Of a DNA stretch of 64,000 bases, positions 11,180-22,456 are shown piece after piece. A model generated the notes under the pieces. The model did no database searches. It saw only the letters and a list, made by a program, of their open reading frames with translations, and was not told where the DNA came from. Source of the stretch: Phytophthora quininea (Eukaryota; Oomycota; Peronosporomycetes; Peronosporales; Peronosporaceae); contig JAAVTG010000071.1 in NCBI GenBank assembly GCA_011947345.1, positions 1 to 64,000 of the forward strand. The letters are read 5' to 3'. Numbering within the stretch: position 1 is the stretch's first letter; each line of letters begins with the position of its first letter. Position numbers and translations under genes: made by a program.

Positions 11180-13060
11180 CTGAGAACAAAGGAAAATCTG
11201 TACCGCGTGACTAGCATGAAGTGCTCACTACTGCTGATGAATTTCTGTGGCACAGCGAGCAATGGTACATAACCAACCTTGACAAGTTCGACTCTCGCTC
11301 ATTTCTGCGTATCGGTGACGATCTCGTGTATGAGTTTGGGTGCAAGTTATCTGAGGCTCAACTAGGGCAACTGGTAACCAATGAGAGAAAGAAGCCGTCA
11401 GAGATCTACCGCGAGTTCTCGATACATCTGCGTACGATGGTAGTAGTCATGACGAGAGATGGCTTGGAGACAGATTAATCTAATAACTTGGCGCTCAGCT
11501 CATTCATCTCAAACGCGTGGCGCAAACACATTGACGCGCTCAAAATAATAATCTGTGAAGACTCGAGCCACCCCTATCGTGAATTCGACAAAGCCACATC
11601 TAAGCTATGCTCAATCGCCGGACACTAAGACGCCTACACTCCTACACCCAGGGACTCAAAGTCAAGTTCCACAGTCGCATGGAAGTGAAAGGCTGATCCC
11701 AATAGCAAGGAAACCGGAAAGTCGAAGCACCGAGACTTCTTCAAGGCTGAAGTGCAACAAATTCGGAGAAGTGAACCGAGTGCTCTATCAGCTACAGATT
11801 CCAGCGGACATGGCGGGCATCGCTCTTCGCCCCCAACTTCATTGAAGATTGGCATCAACGCTTGGGGCATTTGAACTACAGAGCCATAGTGGAGTTATCA
11901 AAGTCCGATGCCGTGAAGGCGGCTGAAGATTGTGTGTTCAACAACTCCTTCCAAACCATGTGAGATTTGTGCGCAAGCCAAGGTAAGTCGCGCAATTGTA
12001 CCGCGTCAGGCCTCTCGCCCACAAGCCGCCCAGTACGGAGTTTGCCATGGAGATTTGGCGGGCCCCTTTTAGCGAAGTTATCACGGATATTACTATTGCT
12101 ACGCTCTCAAGGGAAAGGTCATACGACTGTGTATTTCCTAAAGACGAAAAGCGAAGCCGCGCGACGCTTCAAAATCTATTTGAAGTTAGTGAATCGAAGA
12201 TTCAACGTACATTAATCATATGTTTTCTCTACACTTAGGAAATAAGAGAACGCCCCAAAAGGCCGTAGTGGCTTTTTATCGGTACTGACCCCACCGCAAA
12301 GGTTTCTTTGTTTACGTCACCGATCAAGGACACCAAATTGTTCATAGTCGAAGTGTCATGTTCTTGGAACCTCCTCAAGCTCAACCTTTAAATGAAGAGC
12401 CCGCGCCAGAAGATGACCCCATGCAAATTGAGCTTCCAGGTGAAGAAAACAGAACGCGAGCCAGCGACTCGCCACTTAATGAACTCGATCATACAGCAAG
12501 TGGTCATCGGGAACCTGATAGCGGGGAACTCCCATCTACCTCAATCGCTGAATATAAAAAGCTCCAGGCGAAACATCCCCACAAAACCAAATCCATTGAT
12601 GGTCAAGTGGAGACTGAATTGAGACGATCTGCTTGTATTGCTAATAGGAATATCGGTGCCTCCCTCGATGCTGTTCAAGCTCGACCAAGCGAGACGATTC
12701 GCGAGCCGTCCAATCTGAAGGAAGCTCGCGCATTAACTAAATGGCTCCTTTGGGAGAAGGCGATTTAAGAAGAAATCGTTGCTTTAAGAGCAAACGATAC
12801 ATTCGAACTCGTCGATCCCCGCCCGATGTTCACGTTATCGGCTCAACGATTTCTTTCCGAGTCAAGTTGGGAAGAGCTGGGGAAGTGGTCAGATTGAAAG
12901 CCCGCATATGCGCTTAAGGATCCACTCAAGAGTTTCTTGTCGACTACTTCGAAATTTACGCCCCTGTGGCGAGACTTAACTCGATACGCGTTTTCCTTGC
13001 ACTGGGTGCCTCCCACAATCCATCTAAAAGCGTTTGATGAAGGAGCGTTTAATGCTGGGG
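11180..13060 (+). mobile_element. Ty1/copia retrotransposon remnant (gag, integrase, RT pieces)
   Basis: A decayed copia element reads on the + strand. 11221-11478 is a gag-like piece (FLWHSEQWYITNLDKFDSRS). 11850-11990 holds a GAG-pre-integrase zinc motif (WHQRLGHLNYRAIVELSKSD ... CEICAQAKVSR). The beginning of an integrase core follows (GPFSEVITDITIATL). About 12280-12770 is the integrase tail (GFFVYVTDQGHQIVHSRSVM) and the linker (RRSACIANRN). From 12775 the N-terminal part of copia reverse transcriptase appears across frames (EIVALRANDTFELVDPRP, then LKARICAKGSTQEFLVDYFE). Stops and frameshifts are frequent, the integrase catalytic core is mostly deleted, and the catalytic RT motif and RNase H are missing. 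No paired LTRs were found. Non-functional. Confidence 0.7.
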
Positions 13061-15442
13061 TCAGGGGACGTCGATTTAGTCCGATTAGCTTGGCCAAAAA
13101 CACACTACCAAAACTGTCATAAAGACGTTTAATCCGACTGGTTATGACTGCCCCACTTTCGTGCTTATGATGCACCGTTAGGTCACTTCATACCGGACAA
13201 CATTTTGTATTAGTTGTCGCTTTTGCGATCTTTGGCGGATGCGAAGATCCCGCATCAAAATCGAAATTTGACGAGCAAGCGCGCTAATGCGAGGAGCAGG
13301 TCTGTTGGCTACGATATCCTTGTACTTGCGCACGCGCGGCCGCCTCGTCCTGATGCTGCAGGAGCTACGCAGAAAGCTCCGCCAGGAAATGCTGTGGCAC
13401 GAGCGTCGGCGTTTGCTACGGGTGTGTCACTACGCGACGCTTGAATGCATTCTTGAGCCGAACAACTCGGATTGAACGAAGCTGTGGCGGGAGGGCGCAG
13501 ACGAGAACCTACCAGTGCTGGTCGGAAAGATAGCTATGCCATATGATGCATGTTCGGGACTGAAAAAGTGTTTACCTACCAAGAATTGAACTGAGTGGCG
13601 ATCATGGAGTCTGGGGCTCAAGAGACCCCCATATCCGATACAAGTAAGCCTAGGCTCACTCTCCGGATGAAGGACTACGGACGCGAATTGGCATAACTGT
13701 TGAAATAGCACCGCTCAAGCACGGTCCGAGACCGGCGGCATGGTTCGAGAGAAACCGTTCCCTGATTGGCCGGCCCCAGGATCAAGAAAAAGGATGCGCA
13801 GGAGATACTGAAGACAAGACATCAAAACTGACTGTCCAAGGGACGACATGGCTGCCACGATGAACGTTTTCATGAACAAGGTGGTTACGCGACCACGGAC
13901 AATCCTGTGGAGCCGTTCATCCACTTAATTGAACGAGACTACAGTCTTCGGACGAATCATAAGATAAACGCACACCTCGGGCTACGAGCGAATGGCTATG
14001 ATCTTGAGTCTGTGAAGACAAGATCGTTCTAGGAGGTACCCCAAACTACCCAGCCGTTAAAGGCTTGAGTGAACGATTTTCCTTGCCGATCCTCTCCAGC
14101 TTAAACAGTTTCTAGATCCATGACCGTCGCGAAGGTAATCGTATATTCGATACCAAGATGTGGCTCGTCGCTGCAGGCAACAAGACGCTCCGTGTAGCAC
14201 TACATTTCACCGTCTGCGGTAAGCTTTGTCTTGAACACCCACTTCATGAGAAGCACGTGCACGTTTGGCGTGCGCATTCCGATTGACCCGTCGTCATTGG
14301 CTTGTAAAGTCTATTCCGTACCTATCGCGGTGACCCACGTTTCCTTCACGCAGCTTCAAATTGCTTCAGCCCAACTCCGTGGGCCAGCTTCACGAACAAT
14401 ATTAGTGATATCCTCCTCTTTCTGGCTGCTGTGACGTGCTGAGATCAGTTTTGCCACTGATCTTGTCACGCAGGGTTCTGCCGTGATCAATGCGATTTAC
14501 TTTTGCTTTATCTTAATAGAACCCCCGAATACCTGTGGACTCCGAGCGCACGCTCACTTTAGCGTCCTGCGCCGACTCGTTCGCTGACATCGTCCCCCCA
14601 CCACGGTAGACGACGTTTGCGCGCAGTTGAAGGCGTACTCGCAGGCAAAGCGTCGAGAAACACAAGAGAGCGATGGTTTCTCCGTCACACCTGCAGAAGT
14701 AATGCGCGTTACGAGAGTGCAGTGAAGGTAATCTCATTGGGGAAAAGCCTTGGGTAAGCAAGAGAGAGCTCAAGGCACGAGAGTATGGCATCGGTTGTTT
14801 TGAGACCACTGATAGTTGAGACAGACGTTGAGCTAGGGCTCCGACCACATGACAGTAAGCACCCGGGGGATTCAACTCCGCGTGTGTCCGTACGTCCTGA
14901 TTTGGTCGAGCATCGGCCTCAAATGGGGCGAAGAGGATTTGTGCAACCTTCGGTCGAGCTGGGGCTCCCAGACGTATGGCACACCGATACTCAGGTGATG
15001 GTTGAGCGGAGGTTCCTAGCCCCACGTGTCGATTCAATACCTTCCACCAGCCTGATGCGTCACTTCGAGGCACGTGAAACTGGTGCCGGTAATCTTGGGG
15101 GAGAAATATGTCCGTCGGCGCAGTCATCGCCAGGGGTAATCCCCACTCTCTCGATCAAGAATCCATTCAGGTTCTGACTTACACAACTAACGGTGTTGCA
15201 CATCAGTCGATACAATTGCTGAATCTGTCGTTATGTTATCAAGCACTCACCACTCTCCCATTAATGAACCGGAAGAACTTTATACAAACCTTCACACCGG
15301 TCAAATCGAGCAGAAACGTGTGCTGCTCAACAGAGAAACAATCACGTCTGCATCGGCCCGTCCTGCCGAGGTTCATGAAAGGTCTACTAAGGAGGAGCGC
15401 TTTGAGACACAGTCTTGGGAGGCTCTGACTGCTATTAGAAAC
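13061..15442. other. Decayed retrotransposon sequence, no intact gene
   Basis: Only short interrupted ORFs occur. On the + strand, 14590-15060 contains fragments (VDDVCAQLKAYSQAKRREKH; VMVERRFLAPRVDSIPSTSL). 15250-15440 contains ELYTNLHTGQIEQKRVLLNR. These resemble the protease-to-RT linker of the gypsy remnant that resumes at 16380 on the same strand. I infer that this is upstream gypsy sequence split by the LTR at 15443-16264. 13500-14500 shows nothing I can assign. Confidence 0.35.
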
Positions 15443-16264
15443 TGTGGTGAAGCGGGATCTATCTAAATCCTGCCAACACCAACGCACCCAGCCTACTAAT
15501 TAACGGAGGGGGGGGGGGTACTCCAACGTCCGTGATGGATGCTGATGTGCTCACCTTGTGTACCTGTTGGTGGGCTAGCTCTGCTCTTCTAGGTGTCTCG
15601 GGACGAGTGCTGGGTGAAGAGATCCGACTTGGCGAGTCTGCAGGGCTCTTGGCAACAGTGTGGGTGTGCTTCACCTGCTGCCTGGTGGGGTTGTCGGCCT
15701 TGATCGGGCTTGTCTCGCCCAGAGTCGGCGGGGGTAGCCGGTGGGGGGTCCTTGTCCTTGGGCCTTGTCCTTCTTCCTTGCTTCTACAAGCAACCACTTC
15801 CTTTAGTGGGGTTTTGCGGGGCGAGAGCGACACCGGCCAGAACCTATCCGGGGCTCGCGCATGTAGCAGCGTGGCGTGGGCCAATTTACGTTCCCGTGCC
15901 CCAAAGAAGCGCGCTTGATGTCCGCAAAGCAAATTCAACTCTTTTTGTTGTTAGCTTCTCTACCCTTTTTGTCTATCCTCCACCACCCCACGTCTTTCCC
16001 AATGACGGCAAATATCGCATCCCGTAAAGGCGCCAAAGATCTCGCCACTTCGTGGATTCAAATCAATCCTTGCACCGCAGCATCTCCTTGATTACGCCTT
16101 CGCTGATCGTCACCAATTGTTTGTACCTGATCGTTGATCACCACTTGGTGGTCGCCACGCAATGATCGTGCCATAATCGTCATTAAGTGATTGCACCATG
16201 ATCACCGATGATCCCGATCACAACTACCATCACTCTCATGATAGTCACTTTCCACTGGTCCACA
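15443..16264. repeat. Isolated gypsy LTR, diverged relative of the family A LTR
   Basis: It begins TGTGGTGAAGCG and ends TCCACA, so it has the TGTGG/CCACA termini of the family A LTR. The order of internal blocks matches 19725-20615: a GGAGG...GTACTCC block, CACCTTGTGTACC, GGGTGGGCCAAT-like sequence, and a 3' part rich in TGATCG/CACTGATCG subrepeats. Overall identity is clearly lower than between the two family A LTRs. No 4- or 5-bp target duplication is visible (AAAC against CAAA), so it is either an eroded solo LTR or one end of a deleted element. A G12 homopolymer run lies at about 15506-15518. Confidence 0.6.
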
Positions 16265-16379
16265 CAAATGTATCCACTTGTCGATCGGTCGGTCGGGGGT
16301 GACTGGAAATTCCCCAAACGTTCTTCGAACGTTCCATACCCATCGCTCTGGCCACTCTATTTCAATCCGTCCAGATTCC

Positions 16380-18280
16380 GTGGAAACTCTGCGAACACCT
16401 CGCCACAAAACCCCTTTTACGATCTAGCGAAGGAATTTGCAGCCGTCTTCCCTGACAAGGTTCCCGGGAAGCTGCCCAGCGAACGTGGTGTCCGTTATGA
16501 AATTAACCTGGTGCCTGAAAATTGCGTGACCCGCCAGTGACTCTTCCTCGGGAACAAATCGAGGCGACCGATGAGTTCTTCGCCAAGCGAGAGAAGGCAA
16601 GTCACGTTCGTGAGAGTAAATCTCCACACTCGAGTCCTACGTTCTGAGTAAAGAAGATGACGGGGATGGCGCATTGTGCACGTCTTCCAATACCAGCACA
16701 CGTATGGAAATCCGTCAACAGGGACTTCATATTCGATCTCCCTGTTGACAGCCAAGGACACACGGAGATATTGGTGTTCGTCGATTGTCTGAGCAAATGG
16801 TTCGTCTTGCTGCGGCGCCGGCGGAAATCACTGCGGCTCAATCCGCGCAGGTGCTCATCAACCTGGTATTTTTCTGTCACTACATGCCCATCAGCACCGT
16901 GTCGAATCGCGACGTCTGCTTTACTGTCACGTTCTGGCGCAGCCTTTTTGAGCAACTGGGCACGTGACTTACATGTCAATGGCGGGTCATCCAGAAACGG
17001 ACGGCCAACCGAAGGCGTGAATCACATTCTAGACGATGTTCTCCGCAGTTACGCCACTTCGTTCACGTCCCGTGGTTTGTTCCGGCTCCTTTCAGAGTTT
17101 CCATCAACAACTCAGTCCACGGGAACGACTCCCTTCTCCGTCAACAATATCTGTCACCCCGGGCCCTACCGTATTGGGTATTGCCAACTATAACTCGAAT
17201 TTTGTGGCCGAGGAGCTCCAGTCATTATCGACCGCGAGGAGGCCTCTACGGCTCCAGCAGCAGGAAACTCCAGTCGCGATGCGGACGATTAAGGTGCGCC
17301 GGAGCCAGCCCTGGCGCTGCCAGTTCTCTCGTCATCTACACGCGGGGACTAGGCTCTTCGTGCGCTTAGGATCACCCGTCACCAAGTCAACTTCGGAATG
17401 CAGCATCCCTTGTTGGAGTAGATGCCACACGAACGGACTGAAGTCGTAATCTTCATTGGACGACGACAAGGAATTCTGCGGCACGTGAGAGACTCGATTG
17501 TGAAAGCGACGTCACTGCAGAAAGAAATGCTGACAAAAGTGGCAGACAAAATATGCGCGATTATGCAAGAGGACACCGTGCGCTATTGTCCCCCACAAAC
17601 CTTCCTACGACAGCAGTGACAAACCTCGGGGCGGTAATGCTCGCGCCGAGTTACATTGGTCCGGTAAAGATTATCGCGCTACACGCTTGAGATGCCACCC
17701 CTGCTACGGATACATCAAGCGTTCTACCGCGCGTCGCCTCAAGGCATACGTCGCATCGACCGACTTCATCGCAGAAGAAGCCCCCAAGTCCTGCCATCAC
17801 GATTTCTAGTCCTCCAGTCTCGCTGGAGTTGTCTGCGACCATGACTTTCCATCGTTGTCTCATTACATGCGCTTAGGAACCACAAGAGAGCTTCGTGGCG
17901 GGCCACATGGCGGCGATTTCACCTGGTAGCCAAAGAAGCTTTGCTGATGTTGTTCATTGTACCACTGACGCAGTGGTGCGTATCAGCGACCCTTCAGAGG
18001 CTGCGGGGGCAGTCGGCCAATCCAAGTAATTTGGATTCATTCTATCGTGACGGCCCTCCTCCACTTGTCAATAACCACGGTACATCGCGCTGGATTGTCG
18101 AGGCGCTAGTGAATCACGAGAACAAGCCCATCCGACGGAGCCGCGGCGCCCCCAGCCGTGGCGCCCGGCACGAGCGCTACTTCTTGGTGCACTGGCTTGG
18201 GTATCCCACGTCCGACGAGTTGTGGGAACCCACTCGTCGTTGAATGTTGACGTGCGGGGCCTAGTGAAGGAGTAAGAGGA
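16380..18280 (+). pseudogene. Ty3/gypsy pol remnant: RT N-terminus, integrase, chromodomain
   Basis: Three separated pieces read on the + strand. 16400-16640 is the start of a reverse transcriptase (NPFYDLAKEFAAVFPDKVPG; EQIEATDEFFAKREK in another frame). It then jumps, with the rest of RT and RNase H deleted, to an integrase core at 16680-17170. The core carries the first Asp in VNRDFIFDLPVDSQGH, the second in SNRDVCF, and the C-terminal part of the core in RLTMSMAGHPETDGQPEG, where the catalytic Glu position reads as EG in a shifted frame. 17941-18243 is a chromodomain (WIVEALVNHENKP; RYFLVHWLGYPTSDELWEPT). Many stops and shifts occur. The order is that of a chromodomain-bearing gypsy element. 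Confidence 0.7.
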
Positions 18281-18394
18281 ACAGCACGGTCTTGTCGAGC
18301 CGCGGGACGTTCCGCGGCACTAGCTTGTACAAGCGATAGATAATTGGTGATTAGCCCCCAAAAATTAGCGTCCAGCGGGATTCGCGACTCTTCA

Positions 18395-19096
18395 TCACCC
18401 ACTCCATGGAGCGGCTCCTCGACAATGGAGGTACTCTTCTTCAACAGCTATGAGGCAAATCTGGCGCTCCACGTCGCACTGACCGGTAACCCGGAGTCGT
18501 AGCACTAGAAGCGAATATCGATCAGCGAAGCTTCGAGGCGCGTCAATCGCGGCATCACGTCCCCGTGGTTTCAGACCAACAGGACGAAGCTGTTCCAGGA
18601 TTTCCACAGCGGTTCACAGTCCACGCCCATGCTTTGCTACATGATTTTCGGCATCTTTCGAAGATTAAGATCATATCGTCAATTGGCAATGGGGTTTTCG
18701 CGAGATTAAAGTCGTACAGGTCCAGTGGCTGGTCGAAGATGGAGTGGTACATCGTGGGTTCACGATCCGCGGCGTGCCCGCGGCATCAACTATCTACTGT
18801 TGCTCGTGTCACCGTTGGCGAATCTGCGTTGGTGTTCGCCTCCTCTGTCGAAGACACCATCGACGCGCTGCCCATCCTGCGTTTGTAGAAGCCTGGCTTG
18901 AAGCTGCTCCTTCCATCGCAGCTGTTGTCGAAGCCTCCGCACTGGCCGAGATCGAGGTCGTTGTGCGTGACTGCAGCGTCGGTTCATCTTGTGCTCGTGC
19001 TTCTGGGGCTCCTGGCGCCATGATCCCTTGTAGACCATTCGTCGTCGTCGCGCTGGTGTCCGTGACGCTGCTCATCTTGTTATGTTGGTCGCACAC
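18395..19096 (-). pseudogene. Minus-strand ORFs converging on the gypsy chromodomain
   Basis: Overlapping minus-strand frames run from 19096 (MSSVTDTSATTTNGLQGIM, Ala/Ser/Thr-rich) through 18752-18555 (MYHSIFDQPLDLYDFNLAKT) toward the end of the + strand chromodomain remnant. I cannot name a domain. The arrangement, an ORF on the strand opposite to pol and converging on the chromodomain, is the same as in the two family A elements at 20973-32549 and 48530-51816. It may therefore be the same kind of accessory ORF, or simply the gag start of another element. Confidence 0.3.
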
Positions 19097-19099
19097 TGT

Positions 19100-19720
19100 C
19101 CTCTCTCACCGTTAAATTATCTCGAGCTCGTGGCACCTCTCTTGGTAGGGGATGGTGTAATGGGACACACTGCCACCTGGCCTGTGATTGGTCTAGTCAG
19201 ATAGCTCTACCATTGGTTGATATTTTAGGGTTTGGCTAATAGCATGGCCAAATCAACGATTGTTCTTGAGGCATTTTGGGCTTTCGCGCGAAGTTCTCAA
19301 TGCTCACTTTCCATTTCTACATTCTTCTCGTCTTCCCATTCCACTGCTAATAAGTCACGGGAGGGCCTGTGAAGCTGGGGTTGGTTTGTATCAGTGGTAG
19401 GGAGGTGGGTCAAGAAGGAAGGGACTTGTCCAAAGGAAGACAAGATTAGTGTGTCGCGTAAGGTCACATCGGGTGCAAGAGGAGACCGGGGGGCGCCGAG
19501 AGAATGTGTGGCTTGGCACGAAGAGAAATTTTGTATAATGTAATATATTAAAAAAATACATACATGATCAAACGTGTACCAAAACCTGTACCGTCCATGC
19601 CCCAGAAAACATGAGCTATATAATTTCCGATTCTCTTGAATTCGTTGGCATTTGACCTTCTTTTCATATGAAAAGTTTTGCGTTTTCCTTTGCGTTGTGC
19701 GCGAACAAATTCATTATAGC
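19100..19720. other. Left flank of the 21.5-kb element; no gene
   Basis: AT-rich sequence, with no ORF of note. 19528-19566 is an A/T run (TATAATGTAATATATTAAAA). It was contiguous with 41275 onward before the family A insertion, since both sides abut a CTGT duplication. Confidence 0.35.
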
Positions 19721-19724
19721 CTGT
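19721..19724. repeat. Target-site duplication (CTGT), left copy
   Basis: CTGT precedes the TGTGG terminus at 19725 and recurs at 41271-41274 directly after the CCACA terminus. A fifth T is shared but overlaps the LTR start on the left, so the length is 4 (possibly 5) bp. Confidence 0.75.
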
Positions 19725-20615
19725 TGTGGCGAAGCGCAATCACGAAATCGTCTGCGATCAGCTAGCACACGGCGTCCAGACTACCGACTGACGGAGGGGT
19801 ACTCCGATCGTCCGTGAAGGGGTTGCTGAAGTCTTCTCACCTTGTGTACCCGTCGGTTGGGCCAGCTCTGCTCCTCGGGAAACTCGAGAGGATGTGCAGT
19901 TGCTGCAAGATGAACCGCCTTGGCGCGGCACGAGACTGTTGGAAGCTGCGCGGAAACTCTTCACGCAGCCGCCGGTGGTGGGGTGTCAGCTCCGACCGAG
20001 TAGCTCGAGGTCGGGGTTGACGGGGTTGCCTTGGTTGGGTGTGTACCCAGGGGTTTGTCCTTTCCAATGGGGCTCTTGCGAGCGCTTGACCGCTTCCTGT
20101 AGCGGGGGCTTGAGGGGTTGAGGGCGATCACCGGCCACAAATCTCCGGGGCCTTAGCAACAGCGAGGGGTGGGCCAATATACTTCCCGTGCCCCGATGAC
20201 CGCTTGTGTACTAGAAGGCAAAATCGACTCTCCGTTTGTTCCTTATGCTTCCTCCTTGCCTATCCTGTACCCTACATCGTTCCTACGTGGCCTTGCGTCT
20301 TACTTGATTCATTCCCTTCGCATCCCGCCTGAAACTGGCCGCACCGTAGGTCTCCATGTGGGTGAAACTCCGTCACATCATGTCCCGACCTGAGTTCCAT
20401 CATACACCATTGGTGATCGCAGTCGATGAGTGATGGTCGCCGTTCGTGATCGCCATCGCTGAATGATGGTACGCTGAATGATTGTAACCATTCCTGATCG
20501 CGGTCCGTGAGTGAAGGTCAGATCTGAACCCATATCAGGAAGAATCCAGTGGGCATCCCTTCGCGTGACTACCCATCACTCAACAATCGCGTTTTCTCCA
20601 GGCCGCTTCTCCACA
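19725..20615 (-). repeat. 3' LTR of family A element (891 bp)
   Basis: Nearly identical to 40417-41270. Visible differences are one substitution near 19824 (T against A), a one-base indel in a G run near 20167, a 33-bp block present only here (about 20432-20470, within TGATCG/GATGGT subrepeats) and 3 bp near 20521. On the minus strand the element's polypurine tract would be CAGGGGGCGAT, which abuts the LTR at 20616-20626. Near identity indicates recent insertion. Confidence 0.9.
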
Positions 20616-20639
20616 ATCGCCCCCTGTACGTGGCCTCGC

Positions 20640-20972
20640 CGCGCGGCGCCGCAGGCCCGTGCACCTCCAAGCGCGCCCTACACATCCACATCTGCCGCCC
20701 CAAGTGAGCAAGCGTCTGACAGTGTCTGATGCCTGTTTCTGACAGCCAAGACCGCCACACAAGCGATTTCCCAGGTGAGTTGCGTAGTTTACTGCTTCAA
20801 ACGTCACGGTCCAGCACTAATAAATCTTGCTGGACACAGATCGCGCCCGAGGCACACCGACAGCAGCGCCTGACCACAGTGAGAGCGTCGACGTCGACGT
20901 TGGTGCGTATCCAGACCCGTTTCGTGATGGCGGCCAAGTTGCTGACGCCTGTGTGTTGATGTTGTAGCAGAC
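20640..20972. other. Family A 3' region before the opposite-strand ORF
   Basis: GC-rich sequence between the 3' LTR and the ATG at 20973. No coding signal is convincing. If the opposite-strand ORF is transcribed, its promoter would lie here or in the LTR. Confidence 0.3.
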
Positions 20973-21520
20973 ATGCGTGCAGAAGATGATCGCGGGAATC
21001 CCGCGCCTTACAGACGCTTGGATATCTCGGACTACACGGGATTCATCCCACCAGTGGACGCAAACCTGCCCGCAATCGATTACGATGCTGTTCGCGCTGC
21101 TGTTGATCGGCTGACCGTCTCTCTGGGTGCTGCGGAAGTGTATGACCGCCTACAGCGTGAATACTCCCGTGTGCACCAGGAAAACGAAGCCAACCGGCGT
21201 CGTGCCGATGAGCTTCGGCGTCAGCTCGATGCAGCAGCGTCTCCGTACGTGATCCAGCTTCAGGAAAAATTCGACGGCCTGCGCCATGATCGAGATCAAG
21301 CGCGTCTGCAGGCAGCGGAGTATCTGTCCGGCATAGAAGATGGTGAAGGTCTTGCTGCTAACCTCCAGAACCTTCAGGCCGAGCACGAATCCCTCCGCCA
21401 AGCCTACGACCAGCTCCAACGTGATTCACAAGTACGACTCCGTGCTATGGAGTCCCGGGCTGCTGTCACTGCTGGGGCAGCGCAGCTCCGCGGGCGCCGA
21501 ACGAGGACACCCGACGTAGG
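20973..21520 (+). CDS. Opposite-strand ORF of family A element, 5' part (coiled coil)
   Basis: The ORF is read on the strand opposite to gag-pol. It starts at ATG 20973 (MRAEDDRGNPAPYRRLDISD) and is mostly a coiled coil from about residue 45 on (YDRLQREYSRVHQENEANRR; LQAEHESLRQAYDQLQRDSQ). At 21521 the family B element has inserted. The reading continues on the far side at 30993, after removal of the 9.46-kb insert and one ATCGG copy. I recognise no enzyme domain. The 3' part carries basic, Ser-rich and acidic low-complexity segments and a conserved-looking C-terminal helical domain. A similar ORF exists in the second family-A-like element (48530-51816). Confidence 0.65.
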
Positions 21521-21525
21521 ATCGG
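21521..21525. repeat. Target-site duplication (ATCGG) of nested element, left
   Basis: ATCGG at 21521-21525 directly precedes the LTR and is repeated at 30988-30992 directly after the other LTR. This is a perfect 5-bp duplication. Confidence 0.9.
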
Positions 21526-21871
21526 TGCAGCGGGGCTGCGTAGCAGTGCACGTGCACAGAGGAAGACGTAGGACTCCACGAGTCTGTCTCTTTAGGCGTC
21601 CCGCCTTCGGTTCTATACAAGAACCAAGTACAGTCCCGTAACTAGGACTCGCAGAGTCAGTGTCCCTTAAAGCAAGGACAACACAATTAACTGCAAAAAT
21701 AGAACTGAATTGAATTGTTATCTGGCCCTTGCTGTAAATGTATAGACTAAACTATGTGGCATAGTTAACCTAAGAGATATGTAAATGAGTGGTGGAGAGC
21801 CAAATGGCTACACTATGGCTCCATAGTCAAAAGTCTACACACGGTTATGACTTTCGTGTAACCCCGTTACA
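21526..21871 (-). repeat. 3' LTR of nested family B element (346 bp)
   Basis: On the minus strand it starts TGTAACGGGGTTACAC and ends CCCCGCTGCA. It matches 30654-30987 closely, but has a few extra bases (GAGCCAAATGGCTACACTATGGCT region) and GTCCCGCC where the other has TTCCAGCC. A third copy in the opposite orientation lies at 60179-60526. The 3' polypurine tract is 21872-21885 (minus strand). Confidence 0.9.
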
Positions 21872-22456
21872 CCCTCCCCCAAACCGTGGACACACCGAGT
21901 CCACACTGGCGTAGTCGCCTCAGCGAGGTCATGGCTCTAAGAGCTCATTATGGCGCACTGCAGCGGCTGCTGCCTCAGTGCCTCGCACTCGAGATCGTTA
22001 GATCTCTGCGGCCCCGCCTCGGGGTGACTATTGGTCAGGTTGACCCAACAGTCGCGGCTCTACAGCCGGCCGCGATCTTGTTCTCGCGAACAGTCGCCAT
22101 TCGTGCTGGTCGCAGCACACCGAGCCTTGCTCGCCGAGCGCCTCGCGTTTTGCGCCTAGCGCTTCGCCCCAGGGGCCATGGTACAGCGCACAGCTGCGCG
22201 AAGGTCCACGACCTGCCTGCTGGAGGCACTGAGCTGCTGGCTCCCTCGCCCGCACTGCTGTGCGTCCGTGGGACCTCGCTGCCCTTACGGGGTCAGCGCG
22301 CAGCTTCGCTGCCTCTGAAGAGGTCTACCACGGCGTGGTGACACTCGACGAGCTTCGTGGCGCTCGCTAGAGCTAGCAGCATCGCTGCGGGTGCTGATGA
22401 TGGTTCATGGAGCCGCTGCTGTGGTGGACGACGTCCTCCAGCGATGCTAGGCGATG

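Noticed and set aside
14513..15127. 204-aa minus-strand ORF as a gene
   Set aside because: No recognisable motif; the + strand of the same stretch carries gypsy-linker-like pieces, so this is probably a shadow.
15532..15918. 128-aa + strand ORF (and 159-aa minus ORF) as genes
   Set aside because: Both lie inside the LTR at 15443-16264 and correspond to ORFs that also appear by chance in the family A LTRs.
15443..18280. Complete gypsy element using the LTR at 15443 as its 5' LTR
   Set aside because: RT sequence starts within 140 bp of the LTR without gag or protease, similar linker sequence lies upstream of the LTR, and no 3' LTR partner was found. The LTR looks inserted or rearranged.
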